From assembly GCF_002897375.1 (NCBI RefSeq), contig NZ_BFAG01000001.1, positions 310,001 to 374,000 on the forward strand: 64,000 bases of DNA, read 5' to 3'. A model generated the notes under the pieces. The model saw nothing but the letters and a program-made list of their open reading frames with translations, made no database searches and was not told the DNA's origin. Below, piece by piece: positions 1-22,034 of the stretch (its first letter is position 1; each line of letters opens with the position of its first letter). Source of the stretch: Deinococcus aerius. GTDB taxonomy: Bacteria > Deinococcota > Deinococci > Deinococcales > Deinococcaceae. A program made the position numbers and the translations under genes.

Positions 1-722
<722 letters not shown>

Positions 723-759
723 TGAGAAAAGGCGGGGCAAGGGGCCCCAGGCCTGGGGG

Positions 760-788
760 AGTGTACCGCCCGCAGCGTCCCAGGTGAA
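760..788 (-). promoter_or_regulatory. Predicted pyrR-pyrB promoter
   Basis: TTCACC at 783-788 and TACACT at 760-765 on the minus strand are separated by 17 bases. The predicted transcript starts near 753, which places the whole PyrR hairpin and terminator inside the leader. The rest of the 608-929 intergenic stretch holds the divergent Hsp20 promoter. Confidence 0.5.
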
Positions 789-835
789 GGGTCCGCCCAT
801 CGCGGCCTCTGTCACCCTTGCTGACACGCACTATC

Positions 836-870
836 CTTGACAACGAGGCACTCAGGTTTTAAGCTATGAG
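836..870 (+). promoter_or_regulatory. Hsp20 promoter overlapped by a HAIR-like HspR operator
   Basis: TTGACA at 837-842 and TAAGCT at 860-865 with a 17-base spacer form a strong vegetative promoter. Overlapping the -35 box is CTTGACA, seven bases, ACTCAGG (836-856), which resembles the HspR operator HAIR (CTTGAGT-N7-ACTCAAG) with 11 of 14 arm bases matching and exact spacing. HspR is a known repressor of heat-shock genes in Deinococcus, so repression by occlusion of the -35 box is the likely mode. Confidence 0.6.
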
Positions 871-929
871 CAGTTAAGCGGGAGGCCGCGCGAGCCGCCG
901 AACGCTTCCAGTCACAGGAGGTAACGACC

Positions 930-1430
930 GTGATGCGTTTTGATCCTTTCCGCGAGATTGAGGAGCTGACCCAGCGTATGGACCGCGCGTTCGGCAACGG
1001 GATGACCACCCAGGGCGCCCGCCTCGCCCCGCCCGTCGACGTCCACGAGGACGAGCAGGGGCTGGAACTGACCCTCGACCTGCCCGGCGTGCAGCCGGAC
1101 GACATTCAGATCGAGGCCGAGAACCAGACGCTGACCGTTCAGGCCAAGCGCGACTACACCCGGGGCGAGGGCCGCACCGCCCACCGCGTCGAGCGAGCCT
1201 ACGGCACCTTTATCCGCACCTTCAGCGTGCCCGCGAAGTACGACCTCACCAAGGTCGAGGCCACCTTCGACCATGGCACCCTGACCCTGCGGGTGCCCCG
1301 CAGCGAGGCCGCCCAGAAGCGCACCGTCCAGGTCCGCACGGGCGGGCAACTGAACGCCCCGAAGACGGTCGAGGCCGGGCAGAACAGCACGGCCGAGACG
1401 CAGGGCGCCGAGAGCACCCAGGGCGCGTAA
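930..1430 (+). CDS. Hsp20/alpha-crystallin small heat-shock protein
   Basis: A 166-residue small heat-shock protein, an ATP-independent holdase that keeps unfolding proteins soluble. The alpha-crystallin domain spans about residues 35-130 (LELTLDLPGV, then HRVERAYGTF, then GTLTLRVPR). The C-terminal tail is polar, rich in Gln, Thr and Glu, and has only a weak V-x-V version of the usual I-x-I anchor. AGGAGGT at 916-922 fits either the GTG at 930 or the ATG at 933. The gene stands alone, with its own promoter and a strong terminator at 1448-1481. Confidence 0.93.
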   Translation: MMRFDPFREIEELTQRMDRAFGNGMTTQGARLAPPVDVHEDEQGLELTLDLPGVQPDDIQIEAENQTLTVQAKRDYTRGEGRTAHRVERAYGTFIRTFSVPAKYDLTKVEATFDHGTLTLRVPRSEAAQKRTVQVRTGGQLNAPKTVEAGQNSTAETQGAESTQGA

Positions 1431-1447
1431 GCCTCTTTTCAAAGCCA

Positions 1448-1481
1448 GCTCCCGCCGAGTGATTCCGGCGGGAGCTTTTTT
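1448..1481 (+). terminator. Rho-independent terminator after hsp20
   Basis: GCTCCCGCCG (1448-1457) pairs perfectly with CGGCGGGAGC (1466-1475) and is followed by six Ts. It separates hsp20 from the convergent sugar transporter operon. Confidence 0.93.
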
Positions 1482-1498
1482 GGCTGAAACCCGGCGGC

Positions 1499-2326
<828 letters not shown>

Positions 2327-2330
2327 ACCG

Positions 2331-3326
2331 TTACGCCTTCTTCCGCGAGAGCTGGTCCACCGCGACTGCCAGGATGGTCAGCACGCCGGTGATGATGTAC
2401 TGGTACACCGAGGGCACGCCCATCAGGGTCAGGCCGTTGGTGAACACGCCGACGATCAGGGCGCCCAGCAGCGTCCCCACGATGGCCCCCCGCCCGCCGA
2501 AGAGGCTGGTGCCGCCCAGCACGACGGCGGTGATGGACGCCAGCGCCTCGGTCTGCCCGGCGTTGGGGTCGCCCACGCCCGTGCGTGCGGTGAGCAGCAG
2601 CGCGGCGATGCCGTAGGTCAGCCCGGCGAGCGTATAGACCAGCAGGATCACCCGGTTCGTCGGAATGCCCGTCAGGCGCGCGGCCTCGGGGTTGTTGCCG
2701 ACCGCGTAGAGGTGGCGCCCCGGCCCCGTCTGGGTCAGGATGAGGTGGGTCAGCAGGTACAGCAGCAGCATCAGCACCGTGCCGTAGGTCCAGGTCGTCG
2801 CCCCGACGCGGAAGGTGGAGCCGAAGAAGTTGAGGGGATCCGGCAGGTTCGACACCGTCTCCGAGCGCGAGTAGACCTGGGTGGCCCCGAACACGATGCC
2901 GTACATGCCCAGCGTCACGATGAAGGGGGGCAGCCGCAGCCGGGTGATCAGCAGGCCGTTGAGCCAGCCGACAAAGGTGGTGGCGAACAGGCCCAGCCCG
3001 ATCGAGAGGTACGGGTTGAGGCCCGAGTTTACCGCCAGCCGGGTCATCACCACGCCGCCCAGCGCCATGATCACGCCCGCCGCGAGGTCGATGCCCGCCG
3101 TCAGGATGATCAGCGTCTGCCCGATGGCGAGCACCGCCACATAGGAGACCTGCTGGAAGATCAGCGAGAAGTTCTGGGCGCTCAGGAAGCGGTCGGACTG
3201 GGTGGAGAAGAAGATGATGGCGAGCGCCAGCGCGATCAGCGGCCCCAGGATGGCGACGCTGGGCATCCGTTCGCGCAGGGTGAGGCGGTCGGGGGCCTTG
3301 GTGAGGGAGGGGGGAGTGGTGGTCAT
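2331..3326 (-). CDS. frcC: Sugar ABC transporter permease, FrcC-like
   Basis: Hydrophobic permease of the RbsC/FrcC family, with about eight to ten membrane segments and the family motif LGGTSLFGGRG. It would form the membrane channel with FrcA and receive sugar from FrcB. An in-frame ATG exists at 3374, but the ATG at 3326 is preceded by GAAAGGA at a normal distance and gives a typical 331-residue protein, so I prefer it. The gene lies 115 bases after frcB and 4 bases before frcA. Confidence 0.87.
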   Translation of the reverse strand: MTTTPPSLTKAPDRLTLRERMPSVAILGPLIALALAIIFFSTQSDRFLSAQNFSLIFQQVSYVAVLAIGQTLIILTAGIDLAAGVIMALGGVVMTRLAVNSGLNPYLSIGLGLFATTFVGWLNGLLITRLRLPPFIVTLGMYGIVFGATQVYSRSETVSNLPDPLNFFGSTFRVGATTWTYGTVLMLLLYLLTHLILTQTGPGRHLYAVGNNPEAARLTGIPTNRVILLVYTLAGLTYGIAALLLTARTGVGDPNAGQTEALASITAVVLGGTSLFGGRGAIVGTLLGALIVGVFTNGLTLMGVPSVYQYIITGVLTILAVAVDQLSRKKA

Positions 3327-3441
3327 CCGGCGGGGTCCTTTCGGGGGCAGAGTCCTCTGGGGCGGTGCGTTCAACCGGGGAAGGCCCGCGCGAGCAGACC
3401 TTCCCCGGGCGCGTCAGCCGCTCCTCGCGCGGCTTAGCGGC

Positions 3442-4461
3442 TCACTTGCCCCAGCAGTTGGCGAGGCCGTACTGCACGTTCCTGCTGGGCACGCCGGGGG
3501 CGGCCTTGGCCGCGATCAGGGTGACGCCGGTGTCGGTGTAGCCGCTCTTGACCTTCTTGCCGGTCTTGGCGTACTGCACGCCCGCCTCGACGCCCATCGC
3601 CGCCATCTTCAGCGGGTACTGCTGGCTCGTCGCCGCGAAGACGCCGCTCTGCACCCCGCGCACGCCGTTGCAGCCGCCGTCCACCGAGACGATCATCACG
3701 TCCTTCTCCTTGCCCGCGTTCTTCAGGGCCTGGTAGGCGCCGTAGCCCGAGGGCTCGTTGATCGTGTACACGAGGTTGATGTCGGGGTTTTTCTGGAGGC
3801 AGTTCTCCATCGCGGTCTGCCCCTTGGCCTGGTCGCCGAAGCCGTCTTGCGAGCACACCACGACCCCGCCCGACACCTGGGTCGTCAGCTTGTCGGTGAT
3901 GGCCTGACCGTTATTCTTCACGCCCAGCCCCGCCAGGAAGCCGTTGTGGCGCAGCACGCCCACCGCCGCCCCCGGGAAGAGGTCGATGGTGGCGACCTTG
4001 AGGGGCTTACTCCCCATCATCGCCTTCGCGTAGCGCCCGATCAGCACGCCCGCCTGGAAGTTGTTGGTGGCGAAGAGCGCGTCCACCGCGCTGGGAGGGT
4101 CGGTCGGCGAGTCGAGGGCGATCACCTGCACGCCCTGCGCCCGCGCCTTCTGAATCGCGGGCACGATGGCCCGGGCGTCGCTGGGGGTGATCAGGATGGT
4201 CTTGGCGCCCGCGCCCACCATGTTCTCGATGGCGGCGACCTGCCCGGCGTTGTCGCCGTCCGACTTGCCCGCCGCCGTGAGCAGCCTCGCCCCGAGCTTG
4301 CTGGCCTGCTGCTGGGCGCCCTCCTTCATCTTCACGAAGAAGGGGTTGGTGTCCGTCTTCGTGATGAGCCCCACGACAGGCTGATTGCCCTGCGCGAGCG
4401 CGAGCCCGAGGACAGTGGCGGCGGCGAGCGAGGCGGTCACGATCTTGGAAGGGGTACGCAT
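3442..4461 (-). CDS. frcB: Fructose-type sugar ABC transporter substrate-binding protein FrcB
   Basis: 339-residue periplasmic sugar-binding protein. A signal peptide is visible at the N-terminus (basic MRTPSK, hydrophobic stretch, cleavage near residue 23 after LALA). The segments ITKTDTNPFFVKMKEG, YTINEPSGYGAY and VSVDGGCNGV closely resemble what I recall of the rhizobial fructose/mannose/ribose-binding protein FrcB, so fructose is the best guess for substrate. AGGAGA precedes the ATG. It is the first structural gene after the LacI regulator, with a 137-base gap in which I found no operator. Confidence 0.87.
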   Translation of the reverse strand: MRTPSKIVTASLAAATVLGLALAQGNQPVVGLITKTDTNPFFVKMKEGAQQQASKLGARLLTAAGKSDGDNAGQVAAIENMVGAGAKTILITPSDARAIVPAIQKARAQGVQVIALDSPTDPPSAVDALFATNNFQAGVLIGRYAKAMMGSKPLKVATIDLFPGAAVGVLRHNGFLAGLGVKNNGQAITDKLTTQVSGGVVVCSQDGFGDQAKGQTAMENCLQKNPDINLVYTINEPSGYGAYQALKNAGKEKDVMIVSVDGGCNGVRGVQSGVFAATSQQYPLKMAAMGVEAGVQYAKTGKKVKSGYTDTGVTLIAAKAAPGVPSRNVQYGLANCWGK

Positions 4462-4598
4462 GGTCTTCTCCTGGGGGAATGGGGGCGGAGGGCCGGGGGC
4501 GGACAGGAAGGGAAGGCGCGGGGGTCAGGGGCCGGGCATGGGGCGGGCCTCCAGCCGGTGAGGGACAGGTTGGACGACTTCGGGGCTCTGCCGGGGGC

Positions 4599-5633
4599 TC
4601 ATGCGGAACCCGCCGTCTGGGAGAGGGGCCGCCCCGCGGGGGGAGGCGCCACCGAGTCCCGCTCGATAAGGGTGGTCTGGAGCCGCACGGAGGTCGGCAC
4701 GGGTTCGCCCGCCAGCCGCGCGAGCAGGGTCTGGCAGGCCAGCGCCCCCAGCTCGTAGGCGGGCTGCGCGACCACCGTGAGGGCGGGGAGGATCGTCTGC
4801 GCCCAGCGCGAGTCGTCGAAGCCCACGAGGGAGAGGTCCCCGGGCAGGCGCAGGCCCAGGTCGCGGGTGGCGAGGACGGCGCCCACCGTCATCTCGTTGT
4901 TGCCGACAAACAGCGCGGTGGGGCGCTCGGCGGGGGGCAGGGTGAGCAGGGTGTGGGCGGCGGCGCGCCCGCCCGCCTCGCGGTGATCGCCGGGCAGCAC
5001 GAGTTCGGGGCGGTAGGGGAGCCCCGCCTCCAGCAGCGCCCGGCGGTAGCCCTCGTGCCGCTCGACGGCGGTGGAGATGTCCAGCCGCCCCACGATCATC
5101 CCGATGCGGCGGTGCCCCAGCGCGGCGAGGTGCGTGACCGCCCGGTACGCGCCGACCTCGTTGTCCACCATCACCGTGTAGGCGCCCGCCCGCCCGCTCG
5201 CCCGGTCGAGTTCGACCACGGGCAGCCCCGGCAGCAGGTCCAGGTTGCGGTGGGTGGCGGGCGTGGGCACCACGATCAGGCCCTGCGGCAGGTGCCCGCG
5301 CAGCGTCTCGAAGGCCCGGCGCTCCTTGGCGGGCTCCTCGTCGGTGTTGAACATCAGCAGCGTGTAGCCCTGCGCGTCCGCCACGTCCTGCACCGCCTTG
5401 GCGAGCGTGGCGTGAAAGGCGTTGAGGATGTCGGTGATCACCAGCCCCAGGGCGCGGCTCCCGCGCTGGCGCAGGCTGCGGGCGAGCACGTTGGGCTGAT
5501 ACCCCAGCGTCCGCGCCGCCTCCCGCACCCGCTCCCGGGTCGCCTCGGCCACGAGTTCCGGCCGCGAGAGCGCCCGCGACGCGGTGGCGGGGGAAACCCC
5601 GGCGAGTTTGGCAACATCCTCCAGTCCAGTCAT
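4599..5633 (-). CDS. LacI-family transcriptional regulator of the frc operon
   Basis: 344-residue repressor with the LacI helix-turn-helix at the N-terminus (LEDVAKLAGVSPATASRALS) followed by a periplasmic-binding-like sugar sensor domain (LGLVITDILNAFHATLAKAV and DDSRWAQ). A longer frame to 5747 would place residues before the helix-turn-helix that LacI proteins lack, so I use the ATG at 5633. It heads the operon that encodes FrcB, FrcC and FrcA. One consensus operator overlaps its start codon and another sits just after the predicted transcription start, indicating autorepression lifted by the imported sugar. Confidence 0.9.
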   Translation of the reverse strand: MTGLEDVAKLAGVSPATASRALSRPELVAEATRERVREAARTLGYQPNVLARSLRQRGSRALGLVITDILNAFHATLAKAVQDVADAQGYTLLMFNTDEEPAKERRAFETLRGHLPQGLIVVPTPATHRNLDLLPGLPVVELDRASGRAGAYTVMVDNEVGAYRAVTHLAALGHRRIGMIVGRLDISTAVERHEGYRRALLEAGLPYRPELVLPGDHREAGGRAAAHTLLTLPPAERPTALFVGNNEMTVGAVLATRDLGLRLPGDLSLVGFDDSRWAQTILPALTVVAQPAYELGALACQTLLARLAGEPVPTSVRLQTTLIERDSVAPPPAGRPLSQTAGSA

Positions 5634-5646
5634 GCAATCGTTTCCA
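5633..5646 (-). promoter_or_regulatory. LacI-family operator O2 at the regulator start codon
   Basis: TGCAATCGTTTCCA matches the LacI-family consensus TGNAANCGNTTNCA at every fixed position. It overlaps the start codon of the regulator gene. Confidence 0.75.
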
Positions 5647-5742
5647 TTTCTGAGAGAGGGACGAGGTGGGCCACGGGAGTCCCGCGCTTGCGCGGCCCAT
5701 CGGGGACAGGAAGGGGGTGCAGTGGCCTGGCTTCGGCCGAAC

Positions 5743-5756
5743 TGCAATCGATTTCA
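5743..5756 (-). promoter_or_regulatory. LacI-family operator O1
   Basis: TGCAATCGATTTCA matches TGNAANCGNTTNCA at every fixed position, with a perfect AATCGATT core. It begins about 10 bases after the predicted transcription start, and its centre is 110 bases from the centre of the second operator. Confidence 0.8.
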
Positions 5757-5771
5757 GTCCTTGATGGGAGC

Positions 5772-5800
5772 AGTGTCAGTCATTCTGTGAAGAATGTCAA
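5772..5800 (-). promoter_or_regulatory. Promoter of the LacI regulator - frcBCA operon
   Basis: On the minus strand TTGACA (5795-5800) is followed after 17 bases by GACACT (5772-5777). The spacer contains the small palindrome ATTCT-TCAC-AGAAT. Predicted transcription starts near 5765, immediately before operator O1. Confidence 0.6.
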
Positions 5801-5883
5801 GGCCCCGCTTTGAACCCGGCGGGAAGGCCGGATTGGGGGGAGGAGCAGGCGGGAGTCGGCGGCCCTGCGCTAGCCTGCCCCCG

Positions 5884-7965
<2,082 letters not shown>

Positions 7966-8081
7966 GTGGGAGGTGGGTCAGGGCGAGCGCCCCAGTTCCT
8001 TTTCCGGCATGCAGGAGAACGGGCCCTGGCTGTTCCCACTGCCCACCCCCCACTCCCCGCCTCCCCGCTATACTCCCCGGC

Positions 8082-8537
8082 ATGGAAGATCTGATCAGGG
8101 GCCGAGTCGGCGGCGCGGACGGGTACGCCGTGCGCTGCGCCATCGACGGCGACCGCATCTCGGGCCGCGCGGGTGGCAGGCTGTACGGCAAGGACATCGA
8201 GCTGGAGATCACCGAGCGCGGCGTGCAGGGCACCGTCGGCGACGAGCCTGTGCGCATCGAGCTGGAGGAGGGCGAGCTGCGCGGCCAGGTGGGCAACCAG
8301 AAGCTCGTGCTGCGCGGGGTGGACCGGGTGACCGGCTTTCTCGGCGAACCCATCGTGGGCTGGAACGTCGTGGCCCAGCAGCAGGGCGAGAAGCTCCAGG
8401 GCCAGCTCGGCAGCACGGTCCTCGGGCGCCCCTTCGAACTCTCCTTGGGCACCGCGCCGGGCTGGGTGGGCACCCTCGTCGCCGTGGTCGCCTTCTACGC
8501 GCTGGAGCCCCGGGCGAGCGCGACGGTGGGGCGGTAG
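8082..8537 (+). CDS. Conserved hypothetical protein with C-terminal hydrophobic segment
   Basis: 151-residue protein of unknown function. It is rich in short beta-like repeats of charged and Gly residues (GRVGG, GRAGGRLYGK, GEPIVGW), suggesting a small beta-sandwich or solenoid, and has one hydrophobic stretch near the C-terminus (WVGTLVAVVAFYAL). The start is well set: TATACT at 8069-8074 lies 7 bases before the ATG, a leaderless promoter. A bidirectional hairpin separates it from the convergent tamB-like gene. I recognise no family. Confidence 0.75.
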   Translation: MEDLIRGRVGGADGYAVRCAIDGDRISGRAGGRLYGKDIELEITERGVQGTVGDEPVRIELEEGELRGQVGNQKLVLRGVDRVTGFLGEPIVGWNVVAQQQGEKLQGQLGSTVLGRPFELSLGTAPGWVGTLVAVVAFYALEPRASATVGR

Positions 8538-8562
8538 GAAGCGGTCAGCGATCAGCAAAAGA

Positions 8563-8604
8563 AGAAAGAGACGCCCTGGCTCATGCTGGGGCGCCTCTCT
8601 TTCT
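8563..8604. terminator. Bidirectional terminator hairpin between convergent genes
   Basis: AGAAAGAGACGCCC (8563-8576) pairs with a GGGCG...CTCTTTCT arm near 8588-8604, with a small bulge. The hairpin lies between two copies of the GGTCAGC-type intergenic repeat (8541-8555 and 8610-8631). Confidence 0.6.
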
Positions 8605-8630
8605 GATGGCTGACCACTGAAAGCTGACCG

Positions 8631-19268
<10,638 letters not shown>

Positions 19269-19453
19269 GCGCGGACCGGCGGGAGGGCGAACGGGACGCG
19301 GAACACGGGGCGGGCGGGCATCCTCCCCACTTTACCGTTCGGCGGGTGAGCGCCGCTCCCCAGAAGCTCACGCGGCGGTCAGAATGTGGGGGTGGGCCCG
19401 ACCGTCAGCCGCCGCACGCTCAGGCCCCGGCCCCACCCGGTACCATGCGCCCC

Positions 19454-19717
19454 ATGCGTCTGACCGCTCTTGTCTCCGGCACCGTGCAGGGTGTCGGCTA
19501 CCGCCGCTACGTGCAGCGCCACGCCCGCGACCTGAACCTCAGCGGCAGCGCCGAGAACCTGCTCGACGGGCGGGTCGAGGTCGTCGCCGAGGGCTCGGAG
19601 GCCGACCTGGAGCGCCTGCTCCACTGGCTCAGGCGCGGCCCGCCCCACGCCCGGGTCGACGACGTGCAGACCCAGTACAGCGAGGCGACGGGCTTGCGGG
19701 ATTTTCACGTGTATTGA
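19454..19717 (+). CDS. Acylphosphatase
   Basis: 87-residue enzyme that hydrolyses acyl phosphates such as 1,3-bisphosphoglycerate. It has the family signature [13 protein letters not shown] with the phosphate-binding Arg, and the catalytic Asn in [11 protein letters not shown]. The ATG at 19454 is preferred over the one at 19445 because TACCAT (19441-19446) is a -10 box 7 bases upstream, so the earlier ATG would lie inside the promoter. It is divergent from tamB and followed by a repeat-rich intergenic region. Confidence 0.9.
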   Translation: MRLTALVSGTVQGVGYRRYVQRHARDLNLSGSAENLLDGRVEVVAEGSEADLERLLHWLRRGPPHARVDDVQTQYSEATGLRDFHVY

Positions 19718-19739
19718 TCGGGAGTGGCTGGGGTGTCCG

Positions 19740-19965
19740 TGTTCCAGTCCTCGCCTCGTGTGGGAAAAGCAAGATGGGGACGCGGTTTTTCTTCCTCTCC
19801 CCCTGCGGGAGGGGGTCGGGGAGAGGGGTGGCAAGCGTCAGCTTGCCCGGCTGTCCTGACTGGAAAAGAAGTGCCTGGACACTCCGCCTGGTCTTGGGAC
19901 GCTCTGCCTGTTCACCCCCACCCAGCCTCCCCCCTCAAGGGGGAGGAGCTTTTTCCACTGTCCTA
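19740..19965 (+). repeat. Composite intergenic repeat, copy A, with terminator hairpins
   Basis: The 386-base gap 19718-20103 has no gene. It holds a GC-rich composite repeat. A first half contains CCTCTCCCC paired with GGGGAGAGG (near 19794-19826). A second half (19873-19936) resembles, in reverse orientation, 36754-36816 and, more weakly, 32439-32501. The second half ends in a clean terminator hairpin, CTCCCCCC with GGGGGAGG followed by TTTTT (19927-19954). The remainder to 20103 shows nothing I can name. Confidence 0.7.
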
Positions 19966-20103
19966 CACATCCTTTTTTCTCCACAAGTGACTTTCATACA
20001 TCTCCCGACCCCTGTAGGGGGAAGGCGGGCGACCTGAGCGCGGCCAGAGGAGGCGGTTGGGCCTATACATCCAGTCCTCTTCCACAGAGGAAAACCCCGC
20101 TCC

Positions 20104-21000
20104 TCAGCCCTGGCGGTTCAGCTCGGCGCGTTCATCCTCGGGGGTGCCCTGGGCCGTTTCCCCGGGGTCGGGGGGCACGCGGTAGTAGCGCCTGAGCGCC
20201 TGGCTCAGCCCGCTCAGGCCCGGGAAGAGGGTGCGCTCGGTGATGCCCGACTGGTCGAGCTTGTCCCTGATCTCCCACTTGAGCCCCGCGGGTACGATGA
20301 CCTTCTGGGCCATGCCGGGGCGCTCCTCCAGCCAGTCGTCCAGGGCCGTATCCGGGTTGGACAGCAGCGAGAAGAGGGCCGACTGCTGCACGATCCGCTC
20401 GTCGATGGAAGGCGGCTCCAGAAACAGCAGGAAGGGTTGCTCGGCCTCGCGCTCCAGGTCCTCCAGCCAGCCCAGGTCGAAGGTGGAAAGGGGAGCAGCC
20501 CCGTTCGGATGGCGCTCCCGCGAGGAGGCGGCGAGCATATCGACCGTGAAGACCCCCGCGCCCTCCTGGGTGAGGAGGTCTCGCAGCGGCCCCGGCAGAG
20601 TCTCATTCGTCCGCACGAAGTTCGTCATCCAGATCACGCCGTCCTGGTCGTAGTGCCGCTCCTCGGCGGTGGCAAAGTGCATCGCCACCAGGGGCGAGGA
20701 GGTCCAGTCGAGGAGCCGGGTGGGCAGGCCGTGATGCTGCCCCACCGCCAGCCAGTACCACGAGAGGTCCCGGTCCACCCCCGAGCGGTAGGCGTACTTG
20801 CGAAAATTCCGCAGGAGGTGCCGCTCGACCTCCCGCGTCTCGCCCCCCAGCCGTTGCAGGGTCGTGGTCAGCTTGGTATCCGCCCGCCCCTGCCCCCGGA
20901 ACACGAAGGGGGAGCGGAAGCGGCGCAGCCCCTGATTCCACGCCCCCCCGTACAGCACCTCGTGCAGGTCCAGCCACGAGGAGACCCTGATCTCGTCCAT
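20104..21000 (-). CDS. FRG-domain protein
   Basis: 298-residue protein with an FRG domain, named after the motif seen here as FVFRGQGRADTKLTTTL, followed by ERHLLRNFRKYAYRS and QHHGLPTRLLDWTSSPLVAMHFA. The domain occurs alone or in larger proteins across bacteria and phages; its biochemical role is not settled, though the conserved Arg, His and Asp residues suggest an enzyme. No extra domain or membrane segment is visible. TATGGT (21007-21012) six bases before the ATG marks a leaderless start. Confidence 0.85.
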   Translation of the reverse strand: MDEIRVSSWLDLHEVLYGGAWNQGLRRFRSPFVFRGQGRADTKLTTTLQRLGGETREVERHLLRNFRKYAYRSGVDRDLSWYWLAVGQHHGLPTRLLDWTSSPLVAMHFATAEERHYDQDGVIWMTNFVRTNETLPGPLRDLLTQEGAGVFTVDMLAASSRERHPNGAAPLSTFDLGWLEDLEREAEQPFLLFLEPPSIDERIVQQSALFSLLSNPDTALDDWLEERPGMAQKVIVPAGLKWEIRDKLDQSGITERTLFPGLSGLSQALRRYYRVPPDPGETAQGTPEDERAELNRQG

Positions 21001-21077
21001 GAGCCCACCATACGGGCGGGCGGGGTGGGCGTCGGGGACGGTAAACGTTGCCTGATGCTCGCGCTTGGGTCACGGGG

Positions 21078-21905
21078 TTACGGTGCCGAGGCGTACTCGG
21101 CGGCCCGGCGCACCTGCTCGTCGCTTGGCCGTACCCCCGTATACAGGACGAACTGCTCGGCGGCCTGGAGGGCGATCACCTCCGCCCCGGTGATGACCCG
21201 CTTGCCCTCCGCCCCCGCCAGCCGGATCAGCGGCGTCTCGGGTGGAAGCGCCACCACGTCAAACACCGTCTCCGCCGCCGCCACCACGTCCGGTGGAAAG
21301 GCGAGGTCGTCCGCCTCGGCCCCACCCGCCATCCCGATAGGTGTGACGTTGATCAGGAGGCTCGGCTGCAAGTTCCCCAGCTCGCCCTGCCAGCGAAAGC
21401 CGCAGCTCCGGGCCAGCGCCTCCCCCTTCTCCTGATTCCGCGCCAGAATGACCCCGTCCCGAAAGCCCGCGTCCCGCAGCGCGAACGCCACCGCCTTCGC
21501 CATGCCGCCGCTCCCCCGCAGGACGAAGGAGGAGGAGGAGGCGGGCGGCACCGCGTGGGACCGCAGAAGGCTCGCCACGGCGATGTAATCGGTGTTGTAG
21601 CCCCTGAGCCAGCCGTCCGTATTGACGATGGTGTTCACCGATTCAATGACCGCCGCCGAGAGGTCCAGCTCGTCCAGAAACCCGATGCACGCCTCCTTGA
21701 ACGGCATGGAGAGCGCGCAGCCCCGGATGCCCAACGCCCGCACGCCGCCGATGGCCGCTCCCAGGTCGCTTGTCGTAAACGCCTTGTAGAGGTAATCCAG
21801 CCCCAGTTCCTCGTACAGGAAGTTGTGGAAGCGGGTGCCGAAGTTGCCGGGTCGCCCGGCGAGGGACATGCAGAGTTGGGTGTCCTTGCTGATGGGGCGC
21901 GGCAT
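21078..21905 (-). CDS. Shikimate-dehydrogenase-like protein (HI0607/SdhL type)
   Basis: 275-residue oxidoreductase of the AroE superfamily. It keeps the catalytic Lys (SMPFKEA), Asn (SVNTIVN) and Asp (GYNTDY) and a dinucleotide-binding turn RGSGGMAKA. The shikimate-binding SxS motif is replaced by GRPGNFGTRFHN. The whole protein resembles what I recall of Haemophilus influenzae HI0607, the type member of the SdhL group, which is much less active on shikimate than AroE. It is therefore probably not the main shikimate pathway enzyme, and the true substrate is open. AACAAT lies 6 bases before the ATG. Confidence 0.85.
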   Translation of the reverse strand: MPRPISKDTQLCMSLAGRPGNFGTRFHNFLYEELGLDYLYKAFTTSDLGAAIGGVRALGIRGCALSMPFKEACIGFLDELDLSAAVIESVNTIVNTDGWLRGYNTDYIAVASLLRSHAVPPASSSSFVLRGSGGMAKAVAFALRDAGFRDGVILARNQEKGEALARSCGFRWQGELGNLQPSLLINVTPIGMAGGAEADDLAFPPDVVAAAETVFDVVALPPETPLIRLAGAEGKRVITGAEVIALQAAEQFVLYTGVRPSDEQVRRAAEYASAP

Positions 21906-22034
21906 GGGGACATTGTTTCAGGGAAGAGCCGCCGACGGGGCCGGGCCGCCTCATCTGCCAACCTGACCCCGGGACTCTCCGCTCGTGAAGGCTCCCCCAA
22001 GGCGGAGGTTCACAGCCGGGCTTAAGGTGACCTC

